The notes under the pieces were generated by a model that saw nothing but the letters and a program-made list of their open reading frames with translations, searched no databases and was not told where the DNA came from. Below are positions 11,291 to 22,334 of a stretch of 51,068 bases of DNA, in pieces. Made by a program: the position numbers and the translations under genes. Source of the stretch: Gnetum montanum (lineage: Eukaryota; Streptophyta; Gnetopsida; Gnetales; Gnetaceae); contig MNCI01003606.1 of assembly GCA_015680685.1 (NCBI GenBank), positions 176,182 through 227,249 of the forward strand, in the 5' to 3' direction. How positions within the stretch are numbered: position 1 is the stretch's first letter; every line of letters begins with the position of its first letter.

Positions 11291-11526
11291 GTAAGTAGTT
11301 TTCAACTTTTCGTTTTACAATTCTCTTTGGTTTATAATTTCTTATTATACATTTTCATGCTTATTAATTTTCATGTTCTTTGATATATTTTCATTCTTTT
11401 ATACTTTTTCATTTTTTAATCATTTGATATTCTTTGATATTTTTCAAATTCTTTTTCTATTTTTTTATTTTTTCTATGAATTTCATCATTTTTCTTGTAC
11501 ATATTTTTGTTAATTTTTTAATAAAG
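11291..11526 (+). other. T-rich intron-like stretch after protease in element A
   Basis: GTAAGTAG at 11,291 follows a readable frame. The next 230 bases are T-rich with no coding potential, up to TTTTTTAATAAAG. Ogre/Tat-type elements are known to carry an intron after the protease, so a spliced intron is plausible here. The downstream join was not proven by phase. Confidence 0.35.
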
Positions 11527-13545
11527 TATAAGAAGGAAAGCACGATGTAGTTCCAATAAGGTGAAGATTGCTCTATATTATCAAATCATAAAGGACTGAT
11601 TACCTATATAATGAGACCATGAAATCCATCCACCCATTCCAATATTAAGAGGTTCTTACCATGGACATAATGATATTATTCTCATAAAAAAACTAAGAAT
11701 AAACTTGTGATCATTATGCCTGTACAGAAGAGCAAAGAACCAAGTGAGAATAACAAGGGTGTGAAATTAAAGGAACTTGTGGATTCTCTTGGATTACTAC
11801 TATGAGTTCTATCCTATTGTTAAGGATGCATTATATCTTTGTAGAATTAATGAAAAATGGAAGTAAGAGTACAATAAGTGCTACTTTACCATATCATTGG
11901 AAAGACATGTTACCCATGCCTGAAGGTTGTCCTTTGGTAATGTCAACATAGTTAAAATAAAAAAATCATGCACAAAATAAATTTCTAGGGGTTCCACTAG
12001 AAAAATATGTTGCCCATGCCTAAAGGTAGGTAGCTTCTTAGGAATCTCAAAAATAAGAAGTGTAATTAATAAACTCCTCCCNGTGCCTAAAGGTAGGTAG
12101 CTTCTTAGGAATCTCAAAAATAAGAAGTGTAATTAATAAACTCCTCCCTTGAACAACATGCCAAGTAGTAATACTCCTTGCAATAGTGGTAGCCTTATGG
12201 TTGTGAATTCAAGAGATGAAATAATGTGATGTCACTGAAAAGTGGTTTGAATCTTGAAAAGACAGATAATGATTACCTTAACAATAGATCACACCCAAGG
12301 ATTCATTATGCCTATGGTAAGAAACCTTACATTCTGGTTTTAGTAATCCCTTCTACAGTCCATCTCAACTCACTATATATTTAATCATAACTTTATGGTT
12401 TTGTATCATATAGCGTTGTTTTCCCAATTTGGCGATACTAATATGTGTATTTTCCTAGACAAGAATGTCTTACATTTAACTCTTTGAGTACCTAGGACAC
12501 TTTTAGATGTGGTTATACAAGGGCACTAAAGGTTGGAGCCTGCTTTAGGGAGGACCCACTTGTATAACTCTTGTATTTCATACTTGGTAAGCAATTCTAG
12601 ATCATCGTATGCCTTACAAAAATAATCAAGATTAATTAATTACTTTCCATATCATCTAGTAATCTACCCATACATTCAAAACTCTCAATCCATATTCTAT
12701 CTATTTAATAAACTTTTGTTTCCCAAGATTCCTTCCTTATGAACTTTGAATGCCAAATTCTTGAAAACTATGCATTATTAATGGTCCAAGATCATTTGGA
12801 CAAGCTTCACATCTTCCAAAAATTCCATTTGACTCATTTTTTCTGAAACAATTTAATGAAGAATTTGACCATTTCCATGGTGACATTGTAGCTATGACAA
12901 CATAGCCCCTACAATGGTGCATCTACTATGTCACACATAAGAAAATAGTATATATACATGTGGGAGTTAGTGAAATTCTTCATTCCTCTCATTTGTAGTA
13001 AGATAAGTTTTTTCCATTTTTCCTTAGAGCTCATGCACACTAGCTTCCCAAGGCCATAAATCCATCTTTGTAGCTCTGATTTCTAAAATTCTTAAACCTT
13101 TTTTATCTTGGAGAGCTTGACTTAGTCGTGGGGGGATACACTGCACTAACATTAGGAAATTTGGGCCAAAATTTTTCTAACACTTGAAAGATAATACAAA
13201 GGTAATTATGAGGAAACAATAAAGATATCATTATGAATTGATTAAACTAAGGCACAATATCTTAATGAAATCTTCTAGTAGACCATTCTAACTATTTTAA
13301 GGAAGAAAAAGTAAGAATATGATAATTGTGGAAGGTCATACGTAACCAATGATATAACACTTAGGGGATTTCATTTTGAAAATTTTTTCTAACTTTGCAA
13401 TCATAATAAGATAATAACTTGATCTCATTAAGAAGACAAGAAGGATAAGAAATTGATAAGCACTAATTTAAACACCCTAACAATTTCAAACACTTGATGG
13501 TTGTAGATGGTCCCAAAGAGACCAATAGTTGAAAGACCTTCCTAA
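11527..13545 (+). other. Element A interior of uncertain content, where RT/IN would be expected
   Basis: No RT, RNase H or integrase motif could be read on either strand. Short plus-strand words such as HFHGDIVAMTT near 12,870 hint at decayed coding sequence. A G-tract (CGTGGGGGGATA, about 13,128-13,139) is PPT-like but is not followed by an LTR. The stretch includes the single-N duplication described separately. Confidence 0.4.
12018..12148 (+). repeat. Perfect 64-bp duplication either side of a single N, probable assembly join
   Basis: Bases 12,018-12,081 recur exactly as 12,085-12,148, with the N at 12,082 between them. A perfect repeat in otherwise diverged DNA, abutting the only N in the window, points to two contig ends joined without merging their overlap. 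The open frame across it is therefore artificial. Confidence 0.85.
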
Positions 13546-13549
13546 CATG

Positions 13550-16236
13550 GTACCAAAAGAACAAAAGGCTATGGAAGAGGCCAAGCAAGAGAACAAACTT
13601 TCTAAGTAGAACATGTGGAGCAGGAGGCTCAATCATATAGCATCCATCAGCAAAATCCTACCATTGAGCACTCAGTGTAGGGAGAGGTAGAAGTTCCACC
13701 AATAGCTAAATAGGGGCAATGCCTCACTTTATCTCTTGAATGCCTTCAAGTAATAAAAGAAAATCTATCTTGTCCATGGTCATCATGGAATTGAATTTTG
13801 GTCCTTTCATGGAGTTTTCTCCAGAATATGTAAAGACATAACTCCAAGTGTCTTCTTTATGGCCTACACTATCTAACATTGGTGAGAAGCATTTGAGGGA
13901 AACATACCAATTCTGAAAGAATAAGCAAGTAGATGCTACAGTCAAAATCAAAGGAGTTGTTGTGCCTTACTTAGCAGAGGCAATTACAAAGGTCCTCAAT
14001 GTCCCAAATGAAGGGGAAATTTTAGCATAGATCTCAATGAGATCAGATACTAATGCGAAGAGGCTGTGGTTGCACAAGGAATATGAAAAGAAGATAAAGA
14101 TTATAGTGATATCATAGCTAAGAAGAAGATATACTTTAAGATTGGAACCTACCAACTATTTCCAACAAAAGACTCAATAGGATATTTACATATGCAACTA
14201 GAGGAAGTGCAATCTTGATGTGAAAACTCAATGTTAACATCATCCATTTGTTCTTCCTTGAGTTCTAGAGGTGGTTTGAAGAAAATATTGTAGGGAAGCT
14301 AATACTTTCATTCCCTTACCTCATTAGGAAGTTGTGCAAGAAAACTGAAATCTTTGGGCACACCAATGATGTCCCTAGAAAGGTCCAAAATGCTTCCTAC
14401 TTAGAAATGTTTAAATTGGTGCCAAAAAAGAAGGATTATCTATAGAATCTATTAGGAATCAAGGGAGATATAGGTTTTACTCCTACCAGTAACATATCCA
14501 CTACCGGTCAACAATAGTAAGAAGTACCACTACCACCATGATTATCAACTATCCATGAGTCACCTGCAATAAATTATAGAAACAATAATTTGAGGAATAA
14601 GGGAGAAGGCCAATATGTACAAAGTATAGAAAGCTTTGCAAGGTCCATAGTATTCACAGACCTGGTAAGTGGATAAGTATCACTCCAAGTAGAAGAAGAG
14701 GATGATTGAGTGCAATAGATATCCAAAAATGTTGCATCATTCCAAGTTATGCTTGAAACTAGTGAAGGCACCACAGTTGTGGTTATGCAACACTAGCATT
14801 TAGTAGGATCCATAGAGGTAATTACTGATTATATTAAAGAATCATTCAATATACCAGTTGTGGCACCAAAAATATATATGGAGCATAGGATGCTCAAATG
14901 CTTGTTGGGACGTCAATGACTCCTGCAGAGAATGAAGATATTCTGGCTAGACTATTGTAGATAGGTCAATTAATACTGAATCATTTTGATATCTTTAATG
15001 ATATCACTATAGTCTAGTCTAATATAATATCCATAAAATAAAATTATTTCATGATTAAAACTAAGGTTGAGCATGGAGAAAACAAGGTACATTGGTTGCA
15101 AGAAGAGTTAGCCATCCTGAGAACTGAAAGAAGAGATCCTACATAATTTGTAGCACCTAACCAACTAGGATAATTTCAAACCAACCATGTGAGGTGTCTA
15201 ATTAATCATAACATGAATATAGAGAGGGAGAAGAAGGAACTATGAAATGCATTTTTGACAAAATCCTAAATGTATGTACATGCCAAACCACTCATCACCT
15301 TACAAGAAGAGAAGAAATAGTTACTTACTGATAATGCTTGTTAACCAACATTGAAAAGTAGAAAAATGATCTTGAGGAGAGCATCTAATAGCTCAAAGAA
15401 TAACTAGTCTGTGTCAACTAAGATATGAGTTGCTTGGCTCAAGAAAATAGAACCATATCAATGGAAGAAGTCTGTGCTATTCATAAAAAATTTGCAATAG
15501 AAATCAACACGTGGTGAAATGAGGCCAAGTAGCACAAAAGACTTAACAAAAATTTAAGGGATCAAGTCGGCATGTACAAGAAAATTAATAAAAAAAAATC
15601 TAGAGGGAAAATTTGAAGATTAGTTCTCTTTTTAAACAAAACCTTGATTGGTAGCTCATTTTGGACAGACTTGCCCATGTCAACTAAGTTGAGGTGAAAA
15701 GAAAGGACCTATAGATCGAAGAATTAACAAAGTACATGGGATTAGTAAACCTCATGTATGCTAATATAGCCATGTTAATAGTAGGTAGGCCCAAAAATGA
15801 AATACAGTAGTAGGTAGTAGCTATGTATGCCATGTATGAAAGAGAGTTTGTTGACAGGAAGGATGCATTATAGAAGCTACATGTGGCAAACTCAAAATTA
15901 GAAATTATTAAGACCAGCTATCAAGACCAAAAAGATGTAGCAAAAAACCTAGTGCATTGCATTTCTGACTATTAAGAATTAAGGAAGATGATCAAAGCAT
16001 TTAAATATGAGAGACAACAATTTGTAGCCTGGTACGTAAAAGAAAAAATATTTTTGCAACTACCATGCCCATGGGATGTACCCACTCCATCTAACATTGC
16101 TTAACAAGCATGGATGATACATGACCCAAGGATAGAAGAAGATAAGCTTCAAACACTCTTAAACAGATATCAATTTTAGAAGCCTAATGACAAAGGGAAG
16201 AAGTCGATGGAAGAGTCTCCATTGCTTGGAACATGA
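13550..16236 (+). pseudogene. Element A second ORF, coiled-coil protein of unknown function
   Basis: A long plus-strand coding remnant with many stops runs to a TGA about 200 bases before the 3' LTR. Around 13,935-14,030 it reads KGVVVPYLAEAITKVLNVP followed by NEGEILA, which resembles the NVPxxG region of ORF-X exon c. The second half is Lys/Glu-rich and coiled-coil-like (about 15,180-16,020: KLHVANSKLEIIKTSYQDQK, LRKMIKAFKYERQQFVAWY), followed by LPCPWDVPTPSNIA. Extra ORFs of this kind are known in plant gypsy elements. It occupies the place of pol here. The start is uncertain; MVPKEQKAMEEAKQ near 13,550 is one option. Confidence 0.55.
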
Positions 16237-16421
16237 TCTATATTGTGCTATCTTAAATTGTTTTTTGTTTTTTCTTGTAACTATGTCATTTTGTAAAAAC
16301 ATGACTATATCATTCTAAGTCATGTAAATATTTAGTAAGTCATGTCAAGTCAAATCTACCTCCCAATTTTGTAAGGGACTCTATCCTCATTTTGTTTTAA
16401 CTCAAGGATGAGTTTCCAGTT

Positions 16422-16434
16422 AGTTGTGGGGGTA
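16422..16434 (+). promoter_or_regulatory. Polypurine tract of element A
   Basis: AGTTGTGGGGGTA directly precedes the TGATAAAG of the 3' LTR, the expected position for the plus-strand primer of reverse transcription. Confidence 0.8.
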
Positions 16435-17310
16435 TGATAAAGTCAATGTTTGAGGTAATGTGATATCATATCTATGATATTATAGAAAATATGTCACAAT
16501 CCATTCAACATCATCATTGATATGATGTTGTAGGATGCATACAGCTTTATAAATCCTAGTACTTGGGTGCATAATCTGTAAATTTTCCATTCCAACATTA
16601 GCTAGACTATTGTAGTTTATTTTTGTAGTTTTAGCAATAGAGTAAATGCCAAAAATGTGGTGTTGAGTAGTTGTATGGAATATTTATTTGAGTGAAGTGT
16701 ACTTAGGTACAATTCATAACTAGAAATAAAGATCGATATTACTTTTCATCATTACAACATCTACTTAGTTTTACTATTTTACTTAGCATAGTTTTTACTA
16801 TTTTCTTAGGTTAATCATTTACGATGCCAAGTCCTTTACTTGTCATTAGTAAGCCTAAATTAGTATAACTAGTTTTAAGCATTAAAGTGTAATCATTTGG
16901 TAATCCTAGTAGTGTTATTTCTTGGTTTGCCTAGTAGCATAACACTTGGTAACCCAATAATGATTACATGAGCCTTAAGTATGTATGGTAGACTAGGACT
17001 GAATGCTCATTGCTATATACTAGCGTAGATTTACATTACTATTATTACTTAGATTTAGATTATTATTCTCAACTTTCATTATGTTTGTAACTAGGAGTAA
17101 TTATGGCCTAACAACATTAACCAATCATACATCTCAGGAAGAGCTAAACGATACACTTAGTCTTTACTAGCTCGAAGTGGGAAGACAAAGATCATAAACA
17201 TAACATCAATTGTTAGTATAACTACATTGTCGATTTGTAGATTATGATTTGTTCATATTTGAGCCCTTGTTATGTGTATGGTAGAGTGTTGGATGCTCTA
17301 CTAATCATCA
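16435..17310 (+). mobile_element. Element A 3' LTR
   Basis: It pairs with 6,950-7,831 over its whole length, including the TATA box (16,548-16,554) and AATAAA (16,725-16,730) at the same offsets. It ends TAATCATCA and is followed by the second ATTGT copy. Confidence 0.92.
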
Positions 17311-17315
17311 ATTGT
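17311..17315 (+). repeat. Target-site duplication of element A, right copy (ATTGT)
   Basis: Exact repeat of 6,945-6,949. Beyond it the host intron continues 23 bases to an acceptor (GTTGTTATAG, ending at 17,338). Confidence 0.9.
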
Positions 17316-17338
17316 ATTGATGGTTATGGTTGTTATAG

Positions 17339-17476
17339 TATATGACACTCCTCTAGAAGCATCTACATCTACATTATGCCCCAAGCCTTGGATGGAAGCC
17401 CCAGATAAGTTAAAATTCATGTAAGCAATGGTAGAAGATATGATTGATAGGTTGTAACACATAGTCCTTGATGTTG
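17339..17476 (+). pseudogene. ORF-X exon e (copy 1)
   Basis: It follows the acceptor at 17,338 and ends at the donor G|GTAAGA. It encodes about 46 residues (YDTPLEASTSTLCPKPWMEA, then MVEDMIDRL) with two stops. Entry and exit are both phase 1, matching the exons on both sides, although the upstream exon lies 10.4 kb away across element A. Confidence 0.55.
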
Positions 17477-17590
17477 GTAAGAAAAGTTAGAACATTTTGT
17501 TCTACATTTGTGTTTTTATATTTTTATGTTTTATGGCTATATTATTTTTAATGGTCAATAAATACATCTATTTTTTTTTATCCATTGTAG

Positions 17591-18250
17591 TATCCAAAGT
17601 TAGATGGCATCCTATGTGTAATATCAAGCTTGATGATCTTCCTCAGCTACTATCTAACGTGGAAAATGTTTTACTAAGCTTGTATGAAGGGGCTACCAAG
17701 TGTGCTATGTCCCATGCAAAGACAACATTGGAGACCCAACACTCCAATGAGTTTTTGTGAGAGAAGATTATGGTTTTCAAAAAGTAGGTTAAAGAGTTGT
17801 CAAATGAAAAGAAGAGTCCTAGGCATTGCAAAGAGTCTTTAGAGACTCATGTAGTCAATAGAGGATCTTTGTACACTAAGAAAATCGAGTGGTCATGCTA
17901 CTAGAGTGCCATCCAAAGGAAGGTTGCTCTAGCTAGCAGAAACATTGAAAAGGACATGCAAACAAAGTTATTAATTCATAAGTCTAGGGATTGGAGAGAT
18001 TATTTTTCTTGGATGCTATTGGCAACTGGTTGAAACCACCAATGCTAGTGTTTTCTAGTCTCATGACCTTAGGTATCACAGGAAATGAAGGTATTCCTCA
18101 AAATAGGGTTTAGGTGCTTTCTGGTCTTCTAGCAACACCAAGGCCTAGATACCTCCAAATAAACTTAGTGGTTATGAAACAAACTAAACATGAGTATGTT
18201 CTGCTATTGTAAATGTTGAAATGCTTGGGTTTGTGTATGAAATTATAACT
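17591..18250 (+). pseudogene. ORF-X exon f (copy 1), coiled-coil-like
   Basis: It is preceded by a T-rich 114-bp intron ending TATCCATTGTAG. It is entered in phase 1 and reads SKVRWHPMCNIKLDDLPQLL, then a charged segment (KELSNEKKSPRHCKESLETH; RKVALASRNIEKDMQTKLL). It fades out near 18,000-18,250 with stops and a frameshift (LATPRPRYLQINLVVMKQTK is the last clear word). The C-terminus is undefined. Confidence 0.5.
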
Positions 18251-21200
18251 GGCTATCTTAAAATAAATTTACTTGGCTTTGTCAAATACTATGAGCTATT
18301 TAAGATTCATATTTTGTCAAATTACTTAGTTTATATAGTCCCTATAGTATGCTACTTGAAAAAAAAAATTCATGAAAATGGTCGAGCACAATTCTACCAA
18401 TCTCCTCCTAGTTTTTCCCAGAGAGAAAATTCCACAAGAAAACTAAAAATAGAGCAAGATTCAATGGATTTTAGAAAGAGAAAAGAGAGGAAAGTAGATT
18501 TGCATAAATCTCAAACATTTAGGCAAGATAAATTGAACATGATGAAACACTTTGCAATAAAGTTATTCCAATTTAATCTAATTATTAAAAATTGACCAAG
18601 CCTTCTAAACTCAACAAGAAAATTTGTAAAAGAAAATCTTATTCACTACCAAAATGCTTTGTAAACCATAAGCACAAACTTCTGCTTGGTTACCCAATAG
18701 TTGTCAAGAATTGCAAGCACTAGAACTAACAGAAAAATTTGATAATTTTTAAAATTAGAATTCTATGGCAATAAACTTTAGAAAATGAAGCTATTTCAAA
18801 CAAGCAAAAGTATCAAAGGCTCTCTAAATCCTTTAAACTCAGATAGATAATTTCAATAAGACTTTGCTATTAAACTACTTGATATGCTTTTCTAAGATAG
18901 CATAAGCTCTTATATGAAAAACCTTAATAGAAGTTTAATATTATGCAAAATGGAGCTATAAGAACAATCTAGAAAATCCCAAAATTAAATGCCAAGCACA
19001 TTACTATCTAGATCATTAGCTAAGTAACTAAAAAAAATGGGAAGAATGGAACACACAGGATTAAAGCTAAGCAGCTGAATTGATATCTTTAGTAATCAAT
19101 GCTTTTATAATCTTGAATGTTGCTTCTACCAATTTCATCCCAAAAAATCCCCTTTTTCTCCTACTCTTGAAGCCTTGTTATAGTAGCTTCATGGTAGCTA
19201 CATTCATCATTGAAGCTTAAGGTAAATATTAAATATCTAGGCAATTTATTCATAATTACCTTAAGAAGTTATAACTTCTATAGGGATTTATGAGAAAATC
19301 AAGCCATAGTTGGCAAGTGTCTTCTTCACAATTACAACCTTACAAATATTAAGGAAATATATTTATAACTTCCATGGGAGGTTATAACATTCATTGAAGA
19401 TTTTTAATTCCAAAAGAAATTAAAGTTATATTTATCAAATGATTATAAATTCCCCCCTTTTCAAATCATAAGCCTCCCTTTTTAAAATTACAAGTTGTAA
19501 TTTGAATAAACTAGAAGTTTTTGTTCGTGATGATTTGTTTTTTTAAATAAAATTGTTATTAAGGCCATGTTACCTTAATATTCATGATTTCATATTTTGT
19601 GTGCCTTGTGTCGATGTTTGAGTTTCGTGACTATCATGCTTGCTATCATGTTGCCTCCATTGCGTGTAGTTCTTGTGTGTCCTGTATATCATGCTTCTGC
19701 TTTCGAATCCTACTGCTATAGTATTGTAGGCATGGCACTCCCACCAGCATTGTCCTTTGTCTCTACACTCATTATTCTACTTGGTGGTGCTCTAAAATAG
19801 TCACCTCCATCATGAACAAGAAATTTGTAGATTTAGACCCTACTTTGGTTCTCACCACGTTGACATCCTACTACTACATGATCCTCTATGAGGTGAAACT
19901 TATGCATGGGCAGATAGAGAGGAGCTTCCATTCAAATTTTTAATGTTGTCGTGGAGAAATTTACCATGATAAATACCCTTTGCATAGGGTTATTTAACTT
20001 GCATTTTTATTAAATTATATGATAGCCACTACTTTAGGGCTTCTTTTCATTTTGAATGTGGAACCAAATTTCTAATGCCTGTAGGTTTGGCATGCTCATT
20101 TTTTCTCTAAAACACCTATTTTTTTTAGATCTTCTTATGAATTGTAGGGCCTATGTTCTTTTGTAAGTTTTTGAAATTTTATTTGCTTGTTGCACTTCAT
20201 ATTGCCATGTTTTTTCTCTATGGCAAGGGTTTCTCTTTTGAAATAATGATGAATTTTTTTTAGACAATTTTTTTGAATTTTTTAACCACTATTTAACAAG
20301 AATCTTGTTAATCTTGTTTACTTTGTATTGAAATTATGATCTTGTTCTTCCAACATTCATCAAATGTTGTTAAACCATTGAACTAGATATTTTCCTCTTA
20401 TTTTCTTTGAAATTCATAACTCCAAATTAATTTTTTACAACTATTTGAAAGCCACTGTAAATTGAATACGACATTATGAATTGCAATGACCATAGCATAA
20501 TAATGGATCTTTACATGATGCAATTACTTATCAGTTTTCCTAAGAAGTTCTTACATAGTTTCAGGGAAAATGGATGCACAAATCTATCCACTTTGTTTTT
20601 TATCATTCTTTGAAATATCCAATTTACCACTAAAATTAAAACTAATTAACTTATACAATGTAAGAACCAATGGTGATATGATTGCAATGCACTATTTTGC
20701 AATTCCCAAATTATTTCCCAAATTTCACCTCCATCATTATACATATTTTTACATGGGAAAACCATAAATTCTACATTCTTAGGCTAGAAACACCTATCTA
20801 AGCTTTCATTAATTCCATGCCTTGAACACAAACTCAAAGTGTGCACACCTTGAATATAAAGAGAACTTTTCAATTTTTTTTCTTTAACACCTTTCTCCAT
20901 CATGCTTCTCACTATTTTCCTTTTAAATAAATAATTTAACTTTTATCTTCCAATCACCATTGAAAATCTAAATTGAGCAATTTAGTTCTCAAGATTATCT
21001 CATAAAATCTACTTTAACAAAATGTTGTAAATGTGATAACATTTCTTATCCCTCATTTTTAAATTCCTGAAGGATTTAAGGTGTTTAAGATCATTCAACA
21101 ACTAAATCATCATCAAAATAGGAATTTATTGAACATTTTTACAAAAACATTAATCTTTTTAAGAAAATTTTCCATCAAACTTAGGGTTTGCTAGTATAAA

Positions 21201-21251
21201 AACCTTAACCCTATAAAACTAGGAAACTATATAAACATAGCTTTATACAAA
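18251..21251. other. Unclassified AT-rich DNA, probably decayed LTR sequence
   Basis: No protein motif is recognised. A 124-codon open frame (18,221-18,595) lacks family features. A tract ATTCCCCCCTTTTC near 19,450 would be a polypurine tract on the minus strand, so the AT-rich stretch to its left could be the 3' LTR of the minus-strand element E. No LTR partner was found. A less CpG-depleted patch lies at 19,590-19,870. T- and A-rich sequence without genes fills 19,990-21,250. Confidence 0.3.
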
Positions 21252-21767
21252 CTATTCTATAGGTGGGAAAAGAATAATTAAGGTAACTCTTTTAGGAATT
21301 CTCATATTGATAATTCTTTCATATTCTATCTTTGTGATGATAAATGCTTTTCTTTCTTCTTCTTTCCTAGTTGAAGCTTCAACTTGATCTACTTCACCAT
21401 TGTTCCTAGCAAACATCATTTTCTCTTTCTCATCCAACTCGTTGGCTGTTGATTTTTGAGGTTCTTCCCAAATAGTTGCTTTTGTATCTTGAGACATGAA
21501 AGCCTCTCCCCAAGAGTCATCTTGATTGGAATCTCCTTGGTATTCAACTTCAATCATGCATTGATGAAAGCTACCCCAAACATTGGAATGTATTGAGCAA
21601 CCACCAATGAAGAAAATAAACTCATCTAAAAGCAAAAGTAAGAAAGGCTTTTCACTAGATTCTACATGGGTAGTTGCCTTACAATAGGCTCTCATGACAT
21701 GCTTTGGGTAGCATGCCATAATATATGGGATAAAAGGCCTTCTTGGTACCATCTCTTCAAGAACCAT
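21252..21767 (-). CDS. Unidentified 171-codon ORF, acidic C-terminal half
   Basis: It is the longest uninterrupted ATG frame in the window. It begins MVLEEMVPRRPFIPYI and has Cys/His residues in ACYPKHVMRAYCKATTH, a hydrophobic run PFLLLLLDEFIFFIGG (residues about 41-56), and a highly charged second half (STANELDEKEKMMFARNNGE; STRKEEERKAF). I do not recognise the family. It lies about 570 bases downstream of the integrase end of element E on the same strand. It could be an extra ORF of that element, part of its leader, or a chance survivor. Some similar words lie upstream (21,772-21,969) in another frame. Expression is unproven. Confidence 0.3.
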   Translation of the reverse strand: MVLEEMVPRRPFIPYIMACYPKHVMRAYCKATTHVESSEKPFLLLLLDEFIFFIGGCSIHSNVWGSFHQCMIEVEYQGDSNQDDSWGEAFMSQDTKATIWEEPQKSTANELDEKEKMMFARNNGEVDQVEASTRKEEERKAFIITKIEYERIINMRIPKRVTLIILFPPIE

Positions 21768-22079
21768 CTCTCTACCTCACACTTAAACACCTCACTTGTT
21801 TTTCTCTCTCAATGATTGAATTGAGAGATGTTATATTTCCAAGTAATTCACATCTCTTTATACAATGTAACATAAATTTAAATTTCCCATCATTTAGATA
21901 ACTGAATTTCCCACTCAACCATGGCTTATTCACTTCCACCATCATACAATTGATAAAGTTAATTTTCACTATGGTTGGTTTAAATTAATTTTTCATTATG
22001 TGGTTATCTAAACCACCACTCCAACTAAGTGTAGTTAACCACATTATAAGTAATGAATATTTAAGATAATATAAATTAA

Positions 22080-22330
22080 AATTTTAAACTATCACTCTAA
22101 GTTTAATATGTATACATATTTTATTATACCATATATACATGCTTAGACATTTGTATAAGATATACATACATATATAGGTTTGATATTATATAACTAAGTA
22201 TATATATATATATAAAGACTTACATAATAAAATTTGTTACTTATTACTATGTATTATTAATATTATTATTGTTATTATTTAACTACTATATATATAAAAA
22301 TATATTATTAATTAATATATATTTTAAGTT
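22080..22330. repeat. AT-rich microsatellite-like stretch
   Basis: Almost pure A/T with a (TA)n run around 22,199-22,213 and ATT/TTA repeats at 22,240-22,320. It separates the integrase end of element E from the 171-codon ORF. Confidence 0.8.
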
Positions 22331-22334
22331 GTGG

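Larger units (their letters stand above)
6950..17310 (+). mobile_element. Element A: complete LTR retrotransposon lacking RT/RNase H/IN
   Basis: Two LTRs (882 and 876 bp, TG...CA) flank an 8.6-kb interior with a PBS, gag, protease, a T-rich intron-like stretch, a second ORF and a PPT. A 5-bp duplication ATTGT borders it. No YxDD, RNase H or DD35E region is visible between the protease and the second ORF, so it would have depended on enzymes from another element. By eye the LTRs differ at about one site in eight over a 190-bp stretch, so the insertion is old. It sits in an intron of ORF-X, which it leaves splice-compatible. Lineage: the PBS type and DLG protease motif fit the Tat-like branch of gypsy (inference). 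Confidence 0.9.
4600..18250 (+). pseudogene. ORF-X copy 1: degraded multi-exon gene, interrupted by element A
   Basis: A coherent plus-strand frame can be followed through six blocks: 4,600-about 5,000, 5,142-5,407, 5,581-6,600, 6,724-6,887, 17,339-17,476 and 17,591-about 18,250. They are separated by T-rich introns with GT...AG ends. The joins 5,407/5,581, 6,600/6,724, 6,887/17,339 and 17,476/17,591 all preserve phase. Element A occupies the third of these introns. In-frame stops are mostly TAG, as expected from decay of CAG or TGG. There is a frameshift near 5,835. A second copy starts at 50,925. The product is unidentified: a middle region with an NVPxxG motif and a charged, coiled-coil-like C-terminal part. 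It may be an extra ORF of the family B composite element or a captured host gene. At least 700 codons; not functional. Confidence 0.6.

Noticed and set aside
11881-12117. Minus-strand 78-codon ORF containing an undefined residue
   Set aside because: It crosses the N and the artificial 64-bp duplication, and it opposes element A coding direction.
13128-13139. G-rich tract CGTGGGGGGATA as a second polypurine tract of element A
   Set aside because: No LTR follows it, and the true PPT with a paired LTR is at 16,422-16,434.
18221-18595. Plus-strand 124-codon ORF after ORF-X exon f
   Set aside because: It is not in frame with the last readable ORF-X words, its composition is AT-driven, and no motif is seen. 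I could not exclude a further exon here.
19597-19800. Hydrophobic 67-codon ORF without an ATG at its listed start
   Set aside because: No recognisable family; the hydrophobicity follows from T-rich sequence.
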